Source: Embleya sp040605455 (GTDB lineage: Bacteria; Actinomycetota; Actinomycetes; Streptomycetales; Streptomycetaceae). From it: DNA of 64,000 nt. Under the pieces are notes generated by a model. It was not told where the DNA came from. It saw only the letters and a list, made by a program, of their open reading frames with translations, and did not search any database. Shown one piece after another: positions 18,130 to 29,300 of this stretch (the stretch's first letter is position 1; each line of letters opens with the position of its first letter). The DNA lies in assembly GCF_040605455.1 (NCBI RefSeq), contig NZ_JBEXCV010000003.1:62001-126000 (forward strand). Direction: 5' to 3'. Both the position numbers and the translations under genes were made by a program.

Positions 18130-19194
18130 TCAGGACCCTGACCTGCTTTCGGGAATCGACCTGGTGGGAACGCCCGATGGGGGGATGAATCCGGTTCCGT
18201 TCTCCGACCACGCCCCTCCCGGAATCGCCGTGGAGGGCGCGGTTGTCGGCGGCGGGATTTCGTTCTTCTGCTGGTGAAACGGGGACTGGTACTTGATGGC
18301 GGGCGGGGTGTTCGCCGCCATTTTGTTGGCGTCCGCTGACACCCACACCTGCCAGACCGGGGCGAGCGCGATCGAGCGCAGCCAGTCCATCGACAGGAGC
18401 GGCGTATCGCGGCCGATGTCCCCCTTTTCTTCGCGGGAGGCAATCTCGTCGACCGTGATGACGACACCGTCGTGACGCACGATCCGAACGGACCACTCCT
18501 TGGGTCCTCTTCCCGAAGGGCCGGCCTTGCCGTCGGCACGGTTCTCCGGCGTGTCCGGCGCCGCGGGGTAGACCCAGTCCCGCCGCTCCACCATCCGACT
18601 GCCGTCCGGAGTCCTGTAGTCCAGGCACTCGGCGTTGGTGCTGCCTTGCGAGTGCAGACACCCCACGTCGTCAGCCCTTTCGGCGGTCTGCTGCACCGAC
18701 ACCGAGATCAGACTGGGTCCGGTGGAGTCCTCCAGGACCAACGACACCGTGGCGCCGGCGCTGTACACGTTTGCGGTCGTCATATCGGTGTTGTCAGCCC
18801 CGGTGATCTGAGTGCGTGCCACGCCCGCCGGCAACAGCGGCAGAAGCGAATGCAGCAGCAGCGGCGGCAGCACGGGCGTCATCCCCGACGGAACGGACAG
18901 CGTCGGCCGAGACTTGGGCAGCCCCGGGGTGGCGGGTGACACGGGCGCCTCCGCCGTCGGACTCGCCGGCCCCGCCACCTGTCCGGGGCCGCCGTCGGTT
19001 CGGTCCGAGACGACGAGCAGGGCTGTTCCCGCCACGGCCAGCACCGCCGCAGTCGACACGCCCACCTGGACGCGTCGTACCAGCTTCATTCGTCTACCTC
19101 GGGCGACACCGCCCAAGACCAATCCCGCCGGGGGGACCAACCCCGACGCCGACGCCCGCATCGCGGCCGCCAGTTCCTTTTCGTCAGACCCCAT
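18130..19194 (-). CDS. Membrane-anchored protein, putative partner of the SigE-type sigma factor
   Basis: A 354-residue single-span protein. Residues 1-38 are a short basic cytoplasmic part, residues about 40-65 one membrane helix (VGVSTAAVLAVAGTALLVV), then a Pro/Ser/Thr-rich linker and an outer domain of about 230 residues with several cysteines (GCLHSQGSTNAECLDY) and a disordered Pro/Ser-rich end. It lies 98 bases downstream of the ECF sigma gene on the same strand, the usual place for the membrane partner of SigE-family factors. The cytoplasmic part is too short for a classical zinc-type anti-sigma domain, so its mode of control is unclear. No catalytic motif is seen. Confidence 0.6.
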   Translation of the reverse strand: MGSDEKELAAAMRASASGLVPPAGLVLGGVARGRRMKLVRRVQVGVSTAAVLAVAGTALLVVSDRTDGGPGQVAGPASPTAEAPVSPATPGLPKSRPTLSVPSGMTPVLPPLLLHSLLPLLPAGVARTQITGADNTDMTTANVYSAGATVSLVLEDSTGPSLISVSVQQTAERADDVGCLHSQGSTNAECLDYRTPDGSRMVERRDWVYPAAPDTPENRADGKAGPSGRGPKEWSVRIVRHDGVVITVDEIASREEKGDIGRDTPLLSMDWLRSIALAPVWQVWVSADANKMAANTPPAIKYQSPFHQQKNEIPPPTTAPSTAIPGGAWSENGTGFIPPSGVPTRSIPESRSGS

Positions 19195-19292
19195 AGACCT
19201 ACTGTCTCCTCGCCATCCGTGCCATCCGTGTGAACGCAGGTCGTACTGCTCACCAGCCGTACGGCCGTACCGGCGGTGTACTCAGTGACTCC

Positions 19293-19802
19293 TCATGCGG
19301 CGGAGAGCCAGCCGGACTCGCTTCCGAGCACGCCCCGCAACTTCTCCAGCGCCCGCATCGACCTGCTCCGCACGGCCCCCTCGGACACGCCCATCTGTCG
19401 CGCCGTTTGCTCGACGCTCAGGTCCTCCCAGTACCGCAGGACCAGCACCGCCCGGTCCTTGGGCGGCAGTTCAGCCAGACTCTTCAGGAGCGTCAACCGC
19501 AGCGCCTGGTCCTCCTCGGGCCCGGAGCCCTCCGGCAAATCGGCGTAGGGCTGCTCGGTGCTGCTCAGCCTGCGTCGGTGGGACAGATAGGTGCGCGTCA
19601 GCACGGTGCGCGCGTACGCCTCCGGGCTGTCCGCCCGACTGACCCGCTTCCAGGCCCGGTACAACTTGCCCAGCGTCGTCTGCACGAGGTCCTCGGCGAG
19701 ATGCCAATCGCCACACAGGAGCCACGCCGTCCGGAACAGCCGACCGCTGCACGCGTTGGCGAACTCCAGGAAATCGGCCGGCTCAGCGTCGAAGCCCGCC
19801 AT
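19293..19802 (-). CDS. SigE-family ECF RNA polymerase sigma factor
   Basis: A 169-residue ECF sigma factor of the compact SigE/SACE type. Region 2 is FLEFANACSGRLFRTAWLLCGDWHLAEDLVQTTLGKLYRAW, which contacts core polymerase and the -10. Region 4 is LPPKDRAVLVLRYWEDLSVEQTARQMGVSEGAVRSRSMRALEKLR, the -35-binding helix-turn-helix. The ATG at 19802 follows GGAGGG. It is followed by the membrane-anchored protein at 18130-19194, forming a likely sigma/sensor pair that may control envelope or secretion functions and probably its own transcription. Very secure family call. Confidence 0.93.
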   Translation of the reverse strand: MAGFDAEPADFLEFANACSGRLFRTAWLLCGDWHLAEDLVQTTLGKLYRAWKRVSRADSPEAYARTVLTRTYLSHRRRLSSTEQPYADLPEGSGPEEDQALRLTLLKSLAELPPKDRAVLVLRYWEDLSVEQTARQMGVSEGAVRSRSMRALEKLRGVLGSESGWLSAA

Positions 19803-19962
19803 AGACCCTCCTCGTCCCTACGCGCCCTCGCGCGTACCCATCCCATAGACGCGGCAGACCCCCCGACACGTCACAACTTCCGGCCGAGAATACGTATGTG
19901 CAGCTCATGGTCCATTCGAGGGGTTCACCAAGGGATCCGCGCGCCGGCCCGTAGCCTGGGCC

Positions 19963-19984
19963 GGGATCGATCACCATCGATCCC
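19963..19984. promoter_or_regulatory. Perfect 9-base inverted repeat upstream of cds1
   Basis: GGGATCGAT, four bases, ATCGATCCC. It lies 59 bases upstream of the cds1 start and about 160 bases upstream of the divergent sigma gene. It could be an operator for the desulfhydrase gene or a hairpin in its leader. No cysteine-responsive regulator is adjacent. Confidence 0.45.
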
Positions 19985-20043
19985 GCAGCCCCCACCACCC
20001 GGAACCCGGCACGGGGGATACGAAACAAGCCAGGGGAGTCGAC

Positions 20044-21144
20044 GTGACGTCGGTTGACAACGATGTGGACCGTTTCAGCGCGAAGACCCGCGACTGGGTG
20101 GACGAGGCAATCCGCAAGGTGAGCGCCGACGCCAACCGTTCCGCCGACACACACCTGCTCGCCTACCCGCTGCCCACGGAGTGGGGTATCGACCTCTACC
20201 TCAAGGACGAGTCGACCCATCCCACCGGCTCGCTCAAACACCGCCTGGCACGCTCGCTCTTCCTGTACGCCCTGTGCAACGGGTGGATCGAGGAGGGCAC
20301 CACCGTGATCGAGGCGTCCTCGGGTTCGACGGCCGTCTCGGAGGCGTACTTCGCCAACCAGATCGGCTTGCCCTTCGTCGCGGTCATGCCCGCCATCACC
20401 AGCCCCGAGAAGATCGAGCTGATCGAGTTCCACGGCGGTCGATGTCACCTGGTTCAGGACGCCGCCACGGTGTACGAGGTCTCGCGTGACCTCGCGACGG
20501 AGACCGGCGGGCACTTCATGGACCAGTTCACCTACGCCGAGCGTGCCACCGACTGGCGGGGCAACAACAACATCGCCGAGTCGGTGTTCGAGCAGATGTC
20601 GCAGGAGCGGCATCCCATCCCCGAGTGGATTGTTGTCGGAGCCGGTACCGGTGGTACGAGCGCGACCATGGGCCGCTACGTCCGTTACCGCCGACACCAC
20701 TCCAAGATCTGCGTCGTGGACCCCGAGAACTCCGCTTTCTTCGACGGATGGCGCACGCACGATCCGGCGTACGCCGAGGCGTGTTCGTCGCGGATCGAGG
20801 GCATCGGCCGACCTCGGGTCGAGGCCAGCTTCATGCCGAACATCGTCGACCGGATGATCAAGGTCTCCGATGCCGCGTCGGTCGCCGCGATGCGTGACCT
20901 GCACCGGCGCACCGGACACAAGGCCGGCGGCTCGACCGGCACCAACCTGTGGGGTGCCCTGCGCCTGGTGGCCGAGATGCGCGCCGCAGGTCGGACCGGC
21001 TCGGTGGTGACGCTGCTGTGCGATGGCGGCGAGCGCTACGCGCATTCGTATTACTCGGACGAGTGGCTCGCGCGACAGAGCCTGGATCTCGGCGCGTACG
21101 AAGACACGTTGCGACACTTCCATGCGACGAGCGAATGGCGCTGA
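20044..21144 (+). CDS. cds1: PLP-dependent L-cysteine desulfhydrase, Cds1 family
   Basis: A 366-residue fold-type II PLP enzyme related to cysteine synthases and to actinobacterial Cds1, which breaks cysteine down to pyruvate, ammonia and hydrogen sulfide. The PLP lysine is in HPTGSLKHRLARS, the substrate-binding loop is EASSGSTAVSEA and the phosphate-binding glycine loop is VGAGTGGTSATMGRY. The C-terminal SVVTLLCDGGERYAHSYY is conserved in the family. Length and motif order are normal. It starts with GTG at 20044 after a weak GGGGAG. Sulfide production of this type is linked to redox balance and antibiotic tolerance in mycobacteria. A cysteine synthase-like role cannot be fully excluded. Confidence 0.88.
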   Translation: MTSVDNDVDRFSAKTRDWVDEAIRKVSADANRSADTHLLAYPLPTEWGIDLYLKDESTHPTGSLKHRLARSLFLYALCNGWIEEGTTVIEASSGSTAVSEAYFANQIGLPFVAVMPAITSPEKIELIEFHGGRCHLVQDAATVYEVSRDLATETGGHFMDQFTYAERATDWRGNNNIAESVFEQMSQERHPIPEWIVVGAGTGGTSATMGRYVRYRRHHSKICVVDPENSAFFDGWRTHDPAYAEACSSRIEGIGRPRVEASFMPNIVDRMIKVSDAASVAAMRDLHRRTGHKAGGSTGTNLWGALRLVAEMRAAGRTGSVVTLLCDGGERYAHSYYSDEWLARQSLDLGAYEDTLRHFHATSEWR

Positions 21145-21193
21145 TCGAGCGGCCTTAGGCTGGGTGCCGCAGGTCAACGAGGAGGAGCACAGG

Positions 21194-21571
21194 ATGAGTG
21201 GGGCGGGAAACGTCGTCTTCGACAAGCGTGAGCAGTTGGAGAAGATCCAGAGCGGGCTGCTACCGGGCGAGCAGATCATCGCGGTCTACGACGCCAAGGG
21301 CGTCGGTACCGGGTTCATCGGTCTGACCGACCGGCGCGCGATCATCCAGGACAACAGTTTCGTCGGCAAGAAGATCGCGATCACCTCCTTGCCCTATTCG
21401 AAGATCAGCAGCGTGAGCATGGTCTCCAACAAGAGCTTCACCGGCTCGTACCTGAGTTCCAGCGAAATAGCGATCCACGTCGGCACGCAGACTTACAGCG
21501 TGGAGTTCCGCAGCGACGACAAGGGCCGTCACGTCCACGACGTGATCCTGCACTACATCATCATGCGCTGA
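21194..21571 (+). CDS. Bacterial PH-domain protein
   Basis: A 125-residue soluble protein consisting of one bacterial pleckstrin-homology-like beta-sandwich domain. The strand pattern GEQIIAVYDAKGVGTGFIGLTDRRAIIQDN, then ITSLPYSKISSVSM and EIAIHVGTQTYSVEFRS, ending in a helix (VHDVILHYIIM), is typical of small PH-domain (YokE-like) proteins of unknown function. The ATG at 21194 is preceded by GGAGGAG at good spacing. It lies 49 bases after cds1 on the same strand and may share its transcript. No membrane segment or enzyme motif. Confidence 0.78.
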   Translation: MSGAGNVVFDKREQLEKIQSGLLPGEQIIAVYDAKGVGTGFIGLTDRRAIIQDNSFVGKKIAITSLPYSKISSVSMVSNKSFTGSYLSSSEIAIHVGTQTYSVEFRSDDKGRHVHDVILHYIIMR

Positions 21572-21624
21572 GCGGGCGGATCGAAGCGTTCGGGCATCGA
21601 TTCGGTGCTCCCGTGCTCCCATCC

Positions 21625-22650
21625 TCACCGAGTGGCCGGGGCGAGTCCGCGCAGCGGCAGTCCCGCCGCGCGGTAGATCGCGTCCATGACGCGCAGCGTC
21701 GGCACCGCGTCGACCGCGGGCGTCAGCGTTGGCTCGCCGAGGCGGATCGCGTCCGCGAACGCCTGCAACTGCAGGCGGTACGTCGGCGTCCTCGCCGCCT
21801 CGCCCAGGTGTTCGCGCCGCTTGAGCTTGCCCGTGTGCACGGTGAACCGATGTGGCAGGTGCGGCATCAAATAATTCAGCACGCGCATCTCGCCCCGGGT
21901 GCCCACGACGTGTGCGTGCATGTCCAGCACCCGTCGAGACAACATCGACGCGTGCACGGTGCCCGCCGCACCGCCCGGTAGCCGCAGACGGGCGGACATC
22001 GCGCGATCCACCCGCCGGTCCTTGCGAATCGTCAGCGCGTGCGCGTCCAGCACCTCGATTGGGCTGGTTTCCTCGTCGCCCGCGAGCAGCCGCATCAGGT
22101 GTACGGCGTAGCAGCCACCATCCATCAGCGACCCGCCCGCGAGGTCGTAGCGGTAGCGGATGTCGCCGAGCAGCGGCAACGGGAAGCACATCGACGTGGT
22201 GATGCGGCGGATCTCGCCCAACTCGCCGTCGTCCAGGATCTCGCGCATGCGGCCCGCGAGTGGGTGATACCGGTAGTGGAACGCTTCCATCGCGATCAGG
22301 CCGGCGCGCGCCGCGGCGTTCGCGATCTCCTGCGCCTGGGCCTGGTTGGCCGCCATCGGCTTCTCGCACAACACGTGCTTGCCGGCTTCCAGCGCCCGGA
22401 TCGTCCAGTGCGCGTGCAGCCCGTTGGGTAGCGGGATGTACACCGCGTCCAACTCCGGATCCTCGATCAGGGCGGCGTAGTCCGCGTGCACGCGCGGGAT
22501 GCCCTGGCGCCGAGCGAAGGCGTCCGCACGGGCCGCGTCGCGGGCGGCGATCGCGGCGACCTGTACCTCGGGAATCAGCCGTGCGGGCTTGACCAGGGCG
22601 GCCGGCGCGATGCGAGCCGCGCCCAATACGCCGATCCGGATCCGCTTCAT
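21625..22650 (-). CDS. Gfo/Idh/MocA family oxidoreductase
   Basis: A 341-residue NAD(P)-dependent sugar or cyclitol dehydrogenase-like enzyme. The N-terminal Rossmann fold begins IRIGVLGAARIAPAALV, the conserved CEKPMAANQAQA holds the catalytic lysine of the EKP motif, and FHYRYHPLAGRM follows, as in dimeric dihydrodiol or glucose-fructose oxidoreductase types. LAGGSLMDGGCYAVHLMRLL has the GGG(A/C)..D.G.Y motif of the family. The start at 22650 follows GGGGGAT. It is transcribed away from acnA and is probably monocistronic. The substrate cannot be predicted. Confidence 0.88.
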   Translation of the reverse strand: MKRIRIGVLGAARIAPAALVKPARLIPEVQVAAIAARDAARADAFARRQGIPRVHADYAALIEDPELDAVYIPLPNGLHAHWTIRALEAGKHVLCEKPMAANQAQAQEIANAAARAGLIAMEAFHYRYHPLAGRMREILDDGELGEIRRITTSMCFPLPLLGDIRYRYDLAGGSLMDGGCYAVHLMRLLAGDEETSPIEVLDAHALTIRKDRRVDRAMSARLRLPGGAAGTVHASMLSRRVLDMHAHVVGTRGEMRVLNYLMPHLPHRFTVHTGKLKRREHLGEAARTPTYRLQLQAFADAIRLGEPTLTPAVDAVPTLRVMDAIYRAAGLPLRGLAPATR

Positions 22651-22864
22651 GGCGTCATCCCCCTCGTCGCCATCCCACCCGACGCGCTCGTATTCCGAGC
22701 GCCTGCTCCGGGCCACTTGCCGGACCCACTCGCTGGGTTGTGCCGGACTCGCTGCCCCGCATGTTAGGGGCGCACGCGTGTGTGTGGGGGAGATCGCTCG
22801 GAGGAATCCGCGGGCGACGGGTCGGCCCGTGTGTGGCGGGTACCCGCACGGACGAGTCGGGGCC

Positions 22865-22891
22865 TAGACTAGACTTGTCTTGACATCAAGA
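22865..22891 (+). promoter_or_regulatory. acnA promoter with operator-like palindrome
   Basis: TAGACT occurs twice, at 22865-22870 and 22870-22875, suitable as a -10. It is followed by a perfect palindrome TCTTGA-CA-TCAAGA (22878-22891) placed about where transcription would start. Streptomyces aconitase and other TCA-cycle genes are controlled by MarR-family TamR at palindromic sites, and this is a fitting candidate, but I cannot compare it with a verified TamR site here. Confidence 0.5.
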
Positions 22892-23003
22892 TATCTGCGG
22901 GGCGCAGACCCCGGCATCCCTGGTTAGGGTCACCTTGCTTGGCGTACGTCGAGTGGGTGTCGGCAGGATGCGGGAGAAACGCACAAGATCAAGGGAGACC
23001 GTC

Positions 23004-25721
<2,718 letters not shown>

Positions 25722-25768
25722 GCGCCGCACCGCGACGGTAGGTCGCACGGCATCGACGCATCGGGTCA

Positions 25769-25799
25769 GGCCCCTTCGGGGCCCGGCCCGGTGTTTTTT
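25769..25799 (+). terminator. Rho-independent terminator after acnA
   Basis: GGCCCC-TTC-GGGGCC hairpin (25769-25783), followed by a GC-rich stretch and six consecutive T at 25794-25799. It lies 47 bases beyond the acnA stop and is one of the few T-run terminators in the window. Confidence 0.8.
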
Positions 25800-25931
25800 G
25801 GTGCGTCGTCACGGGCTCGATCAGTGACATCGACGTCCGTGGGCGGTGTGCCTGCGCTCGCGAGCGCAACTCCCGCGCCTGCGGGCGCCGGCGCCGGGTG
25901 TGGGCAGCCGGGGGAGGGGGATAGGCATTGG

Positions 25932-25961
25932 CGCGGCCGGTCGGTTTCCCGACCGGCCGCG
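25932..25961 (-). terminator. Hairpin terminator after the asparaginase gene
   Basis: A perfect 13-base inverted repeat (25932-25944 with 25949-25961) around a four-base loop, 38 bases beyond the asparaginase stop. There is no T-run on the minus strand, as is common for streptomycete terminators. It insulates the convergent acnA and asparaginase genes together with the acnA terminator. Confidence 0.7.
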
Positions 25962-25998
25962 GAGTCAGTTTTACGCTCGGCCCATGTGGGCGACAGGG

Positions 25999-26997
25999 TT
26001 AGCGCGCCGGTTCACTCAAAAGGGGGAATGCGCGGATGGCGCCGACCACCTCGCCGGCGCCGTACACGGGTGCCTGGGCGAACGGGGCGAGGCGCTGTTC
26101 GTCCGCGCCCATGCGCCGCAGCAGCGCCGCCATGGCGACGATGTGGGCCCGTGTCGCCCCGTCTGCGATCTTGACCGCGGCGCCCCGCCCGTCCGGCAGG
26201 CCCACCGCGTACACCGCCTCCGCACCATCCTTGGCGAGCAGGCCCGGGATCGCCCGCATCAGCCCCGTCACGTCGCGACCGGTGCCCGCGACCCACTCCG
26301 GGTGCCGGCGCATCGCGTCCGCGATCCGTCGCTCGCCAGTGCCCTCGGCGGCCCCCGCGAAGCGGCCGTAGGACCGGGCCAGGCCGGCGAGCGAGATGGC
26401 GAACAGCGGCGCCCCGCACCCGTCCACGCCGACCGCCGCGACCGGCTCGCCGGCGATGTCCTCGACCACCTGGCGGACGGCCCGTTGCAACGGGTGCTCC
26501 GGTGCCAGGTAATCCTCGGTCGACCAGCCGTTGTACACGCAGGTGAGCAGCATCGCGGCGTGCTTGCCTGAGCAGTTCATCGCGATCCGCTCGGGGCCCT
26601 TGCCGGCCGCCAGCCACGCGTCGCGCTGCGCCGGGCCCAGGGGCAGGTCCGGTACGCAGCGCAGCGCGCCCTCCGGCAACCCCGCGCGGGCCAGGATCCG
26701 TCGGGCCCCCTCCAGGTGGAATGTCTCGCCGGAGTGGCTGGCACAGGCGAGCGCGAGCAACTCGCCGTCCAGGTCCAGCCCGTTGCGCACCATCGCCAGT
26801 CCCTGGAACGGCTTGTTGGCCGAGCGCGGGAACATCGGCGCGTCCACCGCCCCGTGTCCTTCGGTCACCGAGCCGTCGGTGCCGGTGAGGACGGCCGTGC
26901 CGTGGTGGATCGATTCCAGGAAGCCGTTCCGCCACACGCCGACCAGCGGTATGTGGGCGAATGCGGCCTCGTCGCCGGCGCGGTCGGCCTGGATCAC
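25999..26997 (-). CDS. Asparaginase II-type protein (pfam06089 family)
   Basis: A 332-residue protein of the thermolabile Rhizobium-type asparaginase family, which is unrelated to EcAII and is found in many actinobacteria. Signatures are FPRSANKPFQGLAMV (SxxKP active-site motif), CASHSGETFHLEGARRIL, NCSGKHAAML and GVDGCGAPLFAISL. These carry the Ser-Lys pairs and the conserved cysteine proposed for catalysis. The reaction is L-asparagine to aspartate and ammonia. The GTG at 26997 follows a strong AGGAGG at four bases; the longer frame upstream is unlikely. It is followed by a hairpin terminator. Confidence 0.88.
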   Translation of the reverse strand: MIQADRAGDEAAFAHIPLVGVWRNGFLESIHHGTAVLTGTDGSVTEGHGAVDAPMFPRSANKPFQGLAMVRNGLDLDGELLALACASHSGETFHLEGARRILARAGLPEGALRCVPDLPLGPAQRDAWLAAGKGPERIAMNCSGKHAAMLLTCVYNGWSTEDYLAPEHPLQRAVRQVVEDIAGEPVAAVGVDGCGAPLFAISLAGLARSYGRFAGAAEGTGERRIADAMRRHPEWVAGTGRDVTGLMRAIPGLLAKDGAEAVYAVGLPDGRGAAVKIADGATRAHIVAMAALLRRMGADEQRLAPFAQAPVYGAGEVVGAIRAFPLLSEPAR

Positions 26998-27165
26998 GGG
27001 TCCTCCTGGGGTGGTGCGGGAGTCGAACGGGGTGGAGCGAAAGGGTGGAGCGGGGGTGGGGGCGGGCACGGGTGCGGCGACGCGAGAGTCGAACGCGAGT
27101 GCGGGTCGTCCCCCTCCATGATCCACGTGTGCATTCTTGGTCGGCCACCGCGCATAATCGAACAT

Positions 27166-27633
27166 ATGTACGGCAATGGCGATCGCGACACCCCGGCTTG
27201 GGAGCAGCCGGGCCGCTTCACGCACGCCACGGCCGGGAACGAGGCCGAATCCAAGCCCCGAGGCAGGGACGGAATCGCGCCGACGGGATGGCCGAGAGGC
27301 GTTCGGCCACCCGGTGTGGCGGGCTGGGAGGACACGGCCGTCGCCTGGCTGTTCGACCTGTGCCCACCGGGCTATCGAAGTCATGACGTACTGCGCAAAT
27401 ACCCGTTGATCCTGGCCCGGATGGCCCGCCAGCACGTGGCTGCCGCGCTCGCCGCAGCCCGACACGGCTACGGCACGGCGCGCGTCGAGCTTGCCGAGCG
27501 GGTGCCCGTGCAGGCGGTGGAGGCGGCGCTGCGCATGTACGAGTACGAGGGCTCGCGCGCCGCGGCCACCGAGCGTGCGGTCCGGCTGGTCGAGGAGGCA
27601 CTCGCGGGCGAACGCTGGGAGCCCCGACTGTGA
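27166..27633 (+). CDS. Conserved streptomycete protein of unknown function (155 residues)
   Basis: I recognise the pattern of a conserved Streptomyces protein but no functional family. Residues 1-50 are polar and probably disordered. The conserved part begins AVAWLFDLCPPGYRSHDVLRKYPLILARMARQHV and continues as a helical bundle ending in EEALAGERW. In this neighbourhood it lies between asparaginase (divergent) and the ROK regulator. The ATG at 27166 is the first start beyond the divergent intergenic stretch; there is no strong ribosome site, so a leaderless or later start is possible. Soluble, no enzyme motif. Confidence 0.65.
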   Translation: MYGNGDRDTPAWEQPGRFTHATAGNEAESKPRGRDGIAPTGWPRGVRPPGVAGWEDTAVAWLFDLCPPGYRSHDVLRKYPLILARMARQHVAAALAAARHGYGTARVELAERVPVQAVEAALRMYEYEGSRAAATERAVRLVEEALAGERWEPRL

Positions 27634-27914
27634 CGTGTGCGACGTCGTGGGCAGCGCTCGCAGCCGCGCACGATCGGCCGTGACCTGTTGCGACCGGCCG
27701 CGATCACCGGATGGGCCGGCCGGCGCTGGGGAGCAGGGGGCGAAAGGGGTGTTTGTAACGTTCCATGCGTTCGCCGGCCGTGCGGTGGTGAATAGAGGCC
27801 CGATCGTGACGCCTGCGTTCAGGTTTGACCCTTCTACCCACACGGAGGGGGCAATAGAGTTCAGGACTTGCACACACGAAGTGCGTCAGATGCACCGGGG
27901 CGAGGGGATCGCAG

Positions 27915-29165
27915 ATGTCCGACGGCATGACGGGGGCCCACTTTCCCAAGGCCCAGCCGCCGGGGTCGCACTCGTCCGGGTCCCAGTCCTCGCTGCACCG
28001 GGCCAACCTCGATCGGGTCCTGCACGCGGTCCGCATGGCGGGTGCGCTCACCCAGGCCGAGATCGCCAGGAGCACCGGGCTGTCCGCCGCGACGGTGTCG
28101 AACATCGTACGGGAGTTGAAGGCCCTCGACATGGTCGAGGTCACCCCCACGTCCTCCGGCGGCAGACGAGCCCGCAACGTCTCGCTCAGCCGCGCCTCGG
28201 GCGTGGTCGTCGGCATCGACTTCGGCCACCGCCACCTGCGCGTGGCGATCGGTGACTTCGCACACCGGGTGCTCGCCGAGGAGCACGTTCCGATCGACGT
28301 CGACTCCTCCGCCGACGAGGGCTTCGCGCTCGCGGATCGCCTGTTGGGCGTGCTGCTGGAGCGCGCCGGCGCGGTCCGGAGCGAGGTCACCGGGGTCGGG
28401 CTCGGCGTGCCCGGCCCGATCGACATCGACACCGGCGCGCTCGGCTCGACGACGATCCTGCCGGGCTGGGTGGGCTGCCACCCGCGCGAGGCGATGCAGG
28501 CCCGGTTGGGCCTGCCGGTCCTGGTGGACAACGACGCCAACCTCGGCGCGCTGGGCGAACTCGTATGGGGCGCGGGCGTGGGTTGCACGGAGATGGCCTA
28601 CCTCAAGGTGTCCGGCGGCGTCGGGGCGGGACTGGTGATCGGCGGCCGGTTGTACCGGGGTCCGGGCGGCACCGCGGGCGAGATCGGTCACATAACCCTG
28701 GACGAGTCCGGGCCGGTGTGCCGGTGCGGTAACCGGGGATGCCTGGAGACCTTCACCAACGCCTCCTATCTGCTCGACCTGCTGCGCGGCAGCCACGGCA
28801 CCGACCTGACCATCCAGCGGATGATCGAGCTCGCCAAAGCCGGCGACGCGGGCTGCCGGCGGGTGGTCGCGGACGCCGGCAGGCACGTGGGTGTGGGTGT
28901 GGCGAGCCTGACGAACCTGCTCAATCCACAACGGATCATCCTCGGCGGCGACCTCGCGGGCGCAGGCGACCTGCTGATCGCGCCGATCGTCGAGTCGGTC
29001 GGGCGGTACGCCATCCCCAGCGCGTCGCGCCGGCTGAGCGTGGTCACCGGCTCGCTCGGCGAGCGGGCCGAGGTGCTCGGCGCGATGGCGATGGTGATGA
29101 GCGAGATGACTCCCTTCGCCGTCGAACGCGTGCCCGACGTGCAGGTCGCGGGCGCCTCGGCGTGA
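27915..29165 (+). CDS. ROK-family transcriptional regulator (Rok7B7/NagC-like)
   Basis: A 416-residue regulator with an N-terminal winged helix (residues about 25-85, AGALTQAEIARSTGLSAATVSNIVRELKAL) and a ROK sugar-kinase-like domain. The ROK signature is intact: VGIDFGHRHLRVAIGD (ATP-loop-like), LVDNDANLGALGE, GTAGEIGHITLDESG and the zinc motif CRCGNRGCLE. The phosphate-1 loop and zinc ligands are present, so sugar binding is plausible. In Streptomyces coelicolor a related regulator, Rok7B7, lies in a similar neighbourhood and affects carbon catabolite control and antibiotic production. The ATG at 27915 follows GGGGCGAGGGG. It stands alone on the same strand as dxs. Confidence 0.9.
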   Translation: MSDGMTGAHFPKAQPPGSHSSGSQSSLHRANLDRVLHAVRMAGALTQAEIARSTGLSAATVSNIVRELKALDMVEVTPTSSGGRRARNVSLSRASGVVVGIDFGHRHLRVAIGDFAHRVLAEEHVPIDVDSSADEGFALADRLLGVLLERAGAVRSEVTGVGLGVPGPIDIDTGALGSTTILPGWVGCHPREAMQARLGLPVLVDNDANLGALGELVWGAGVGCTEMAYLKVSGGVGAGLVIGGRLYRGPGGTAGEIGHITLDESGPVCRCGNRGCLETFTNASYLLDLLRGSHGTDLTIQRMIELAKAGDAGCRRVVADAGRHVGVGVASLTNLLNPQRIILGGDLAGAGDLLIAPIVESVGRYAIPSASRRLSVVTGSLGERAEVLGAMAMVMSEMTPFAVERVPDVQVAGASA

Positions 29166-29300
29166 GCTGCCGCGCACGGATGGCCCATCGGTGTACCCGG
29201 ATGCGAACCATCGGCCGGCATCGCCGCGTCTAGACTCGATGGACGCCTCTCCTGCACGCAGACCCTGGGGGCGGTGACGGATCTGACGAAGGAGGAACGG

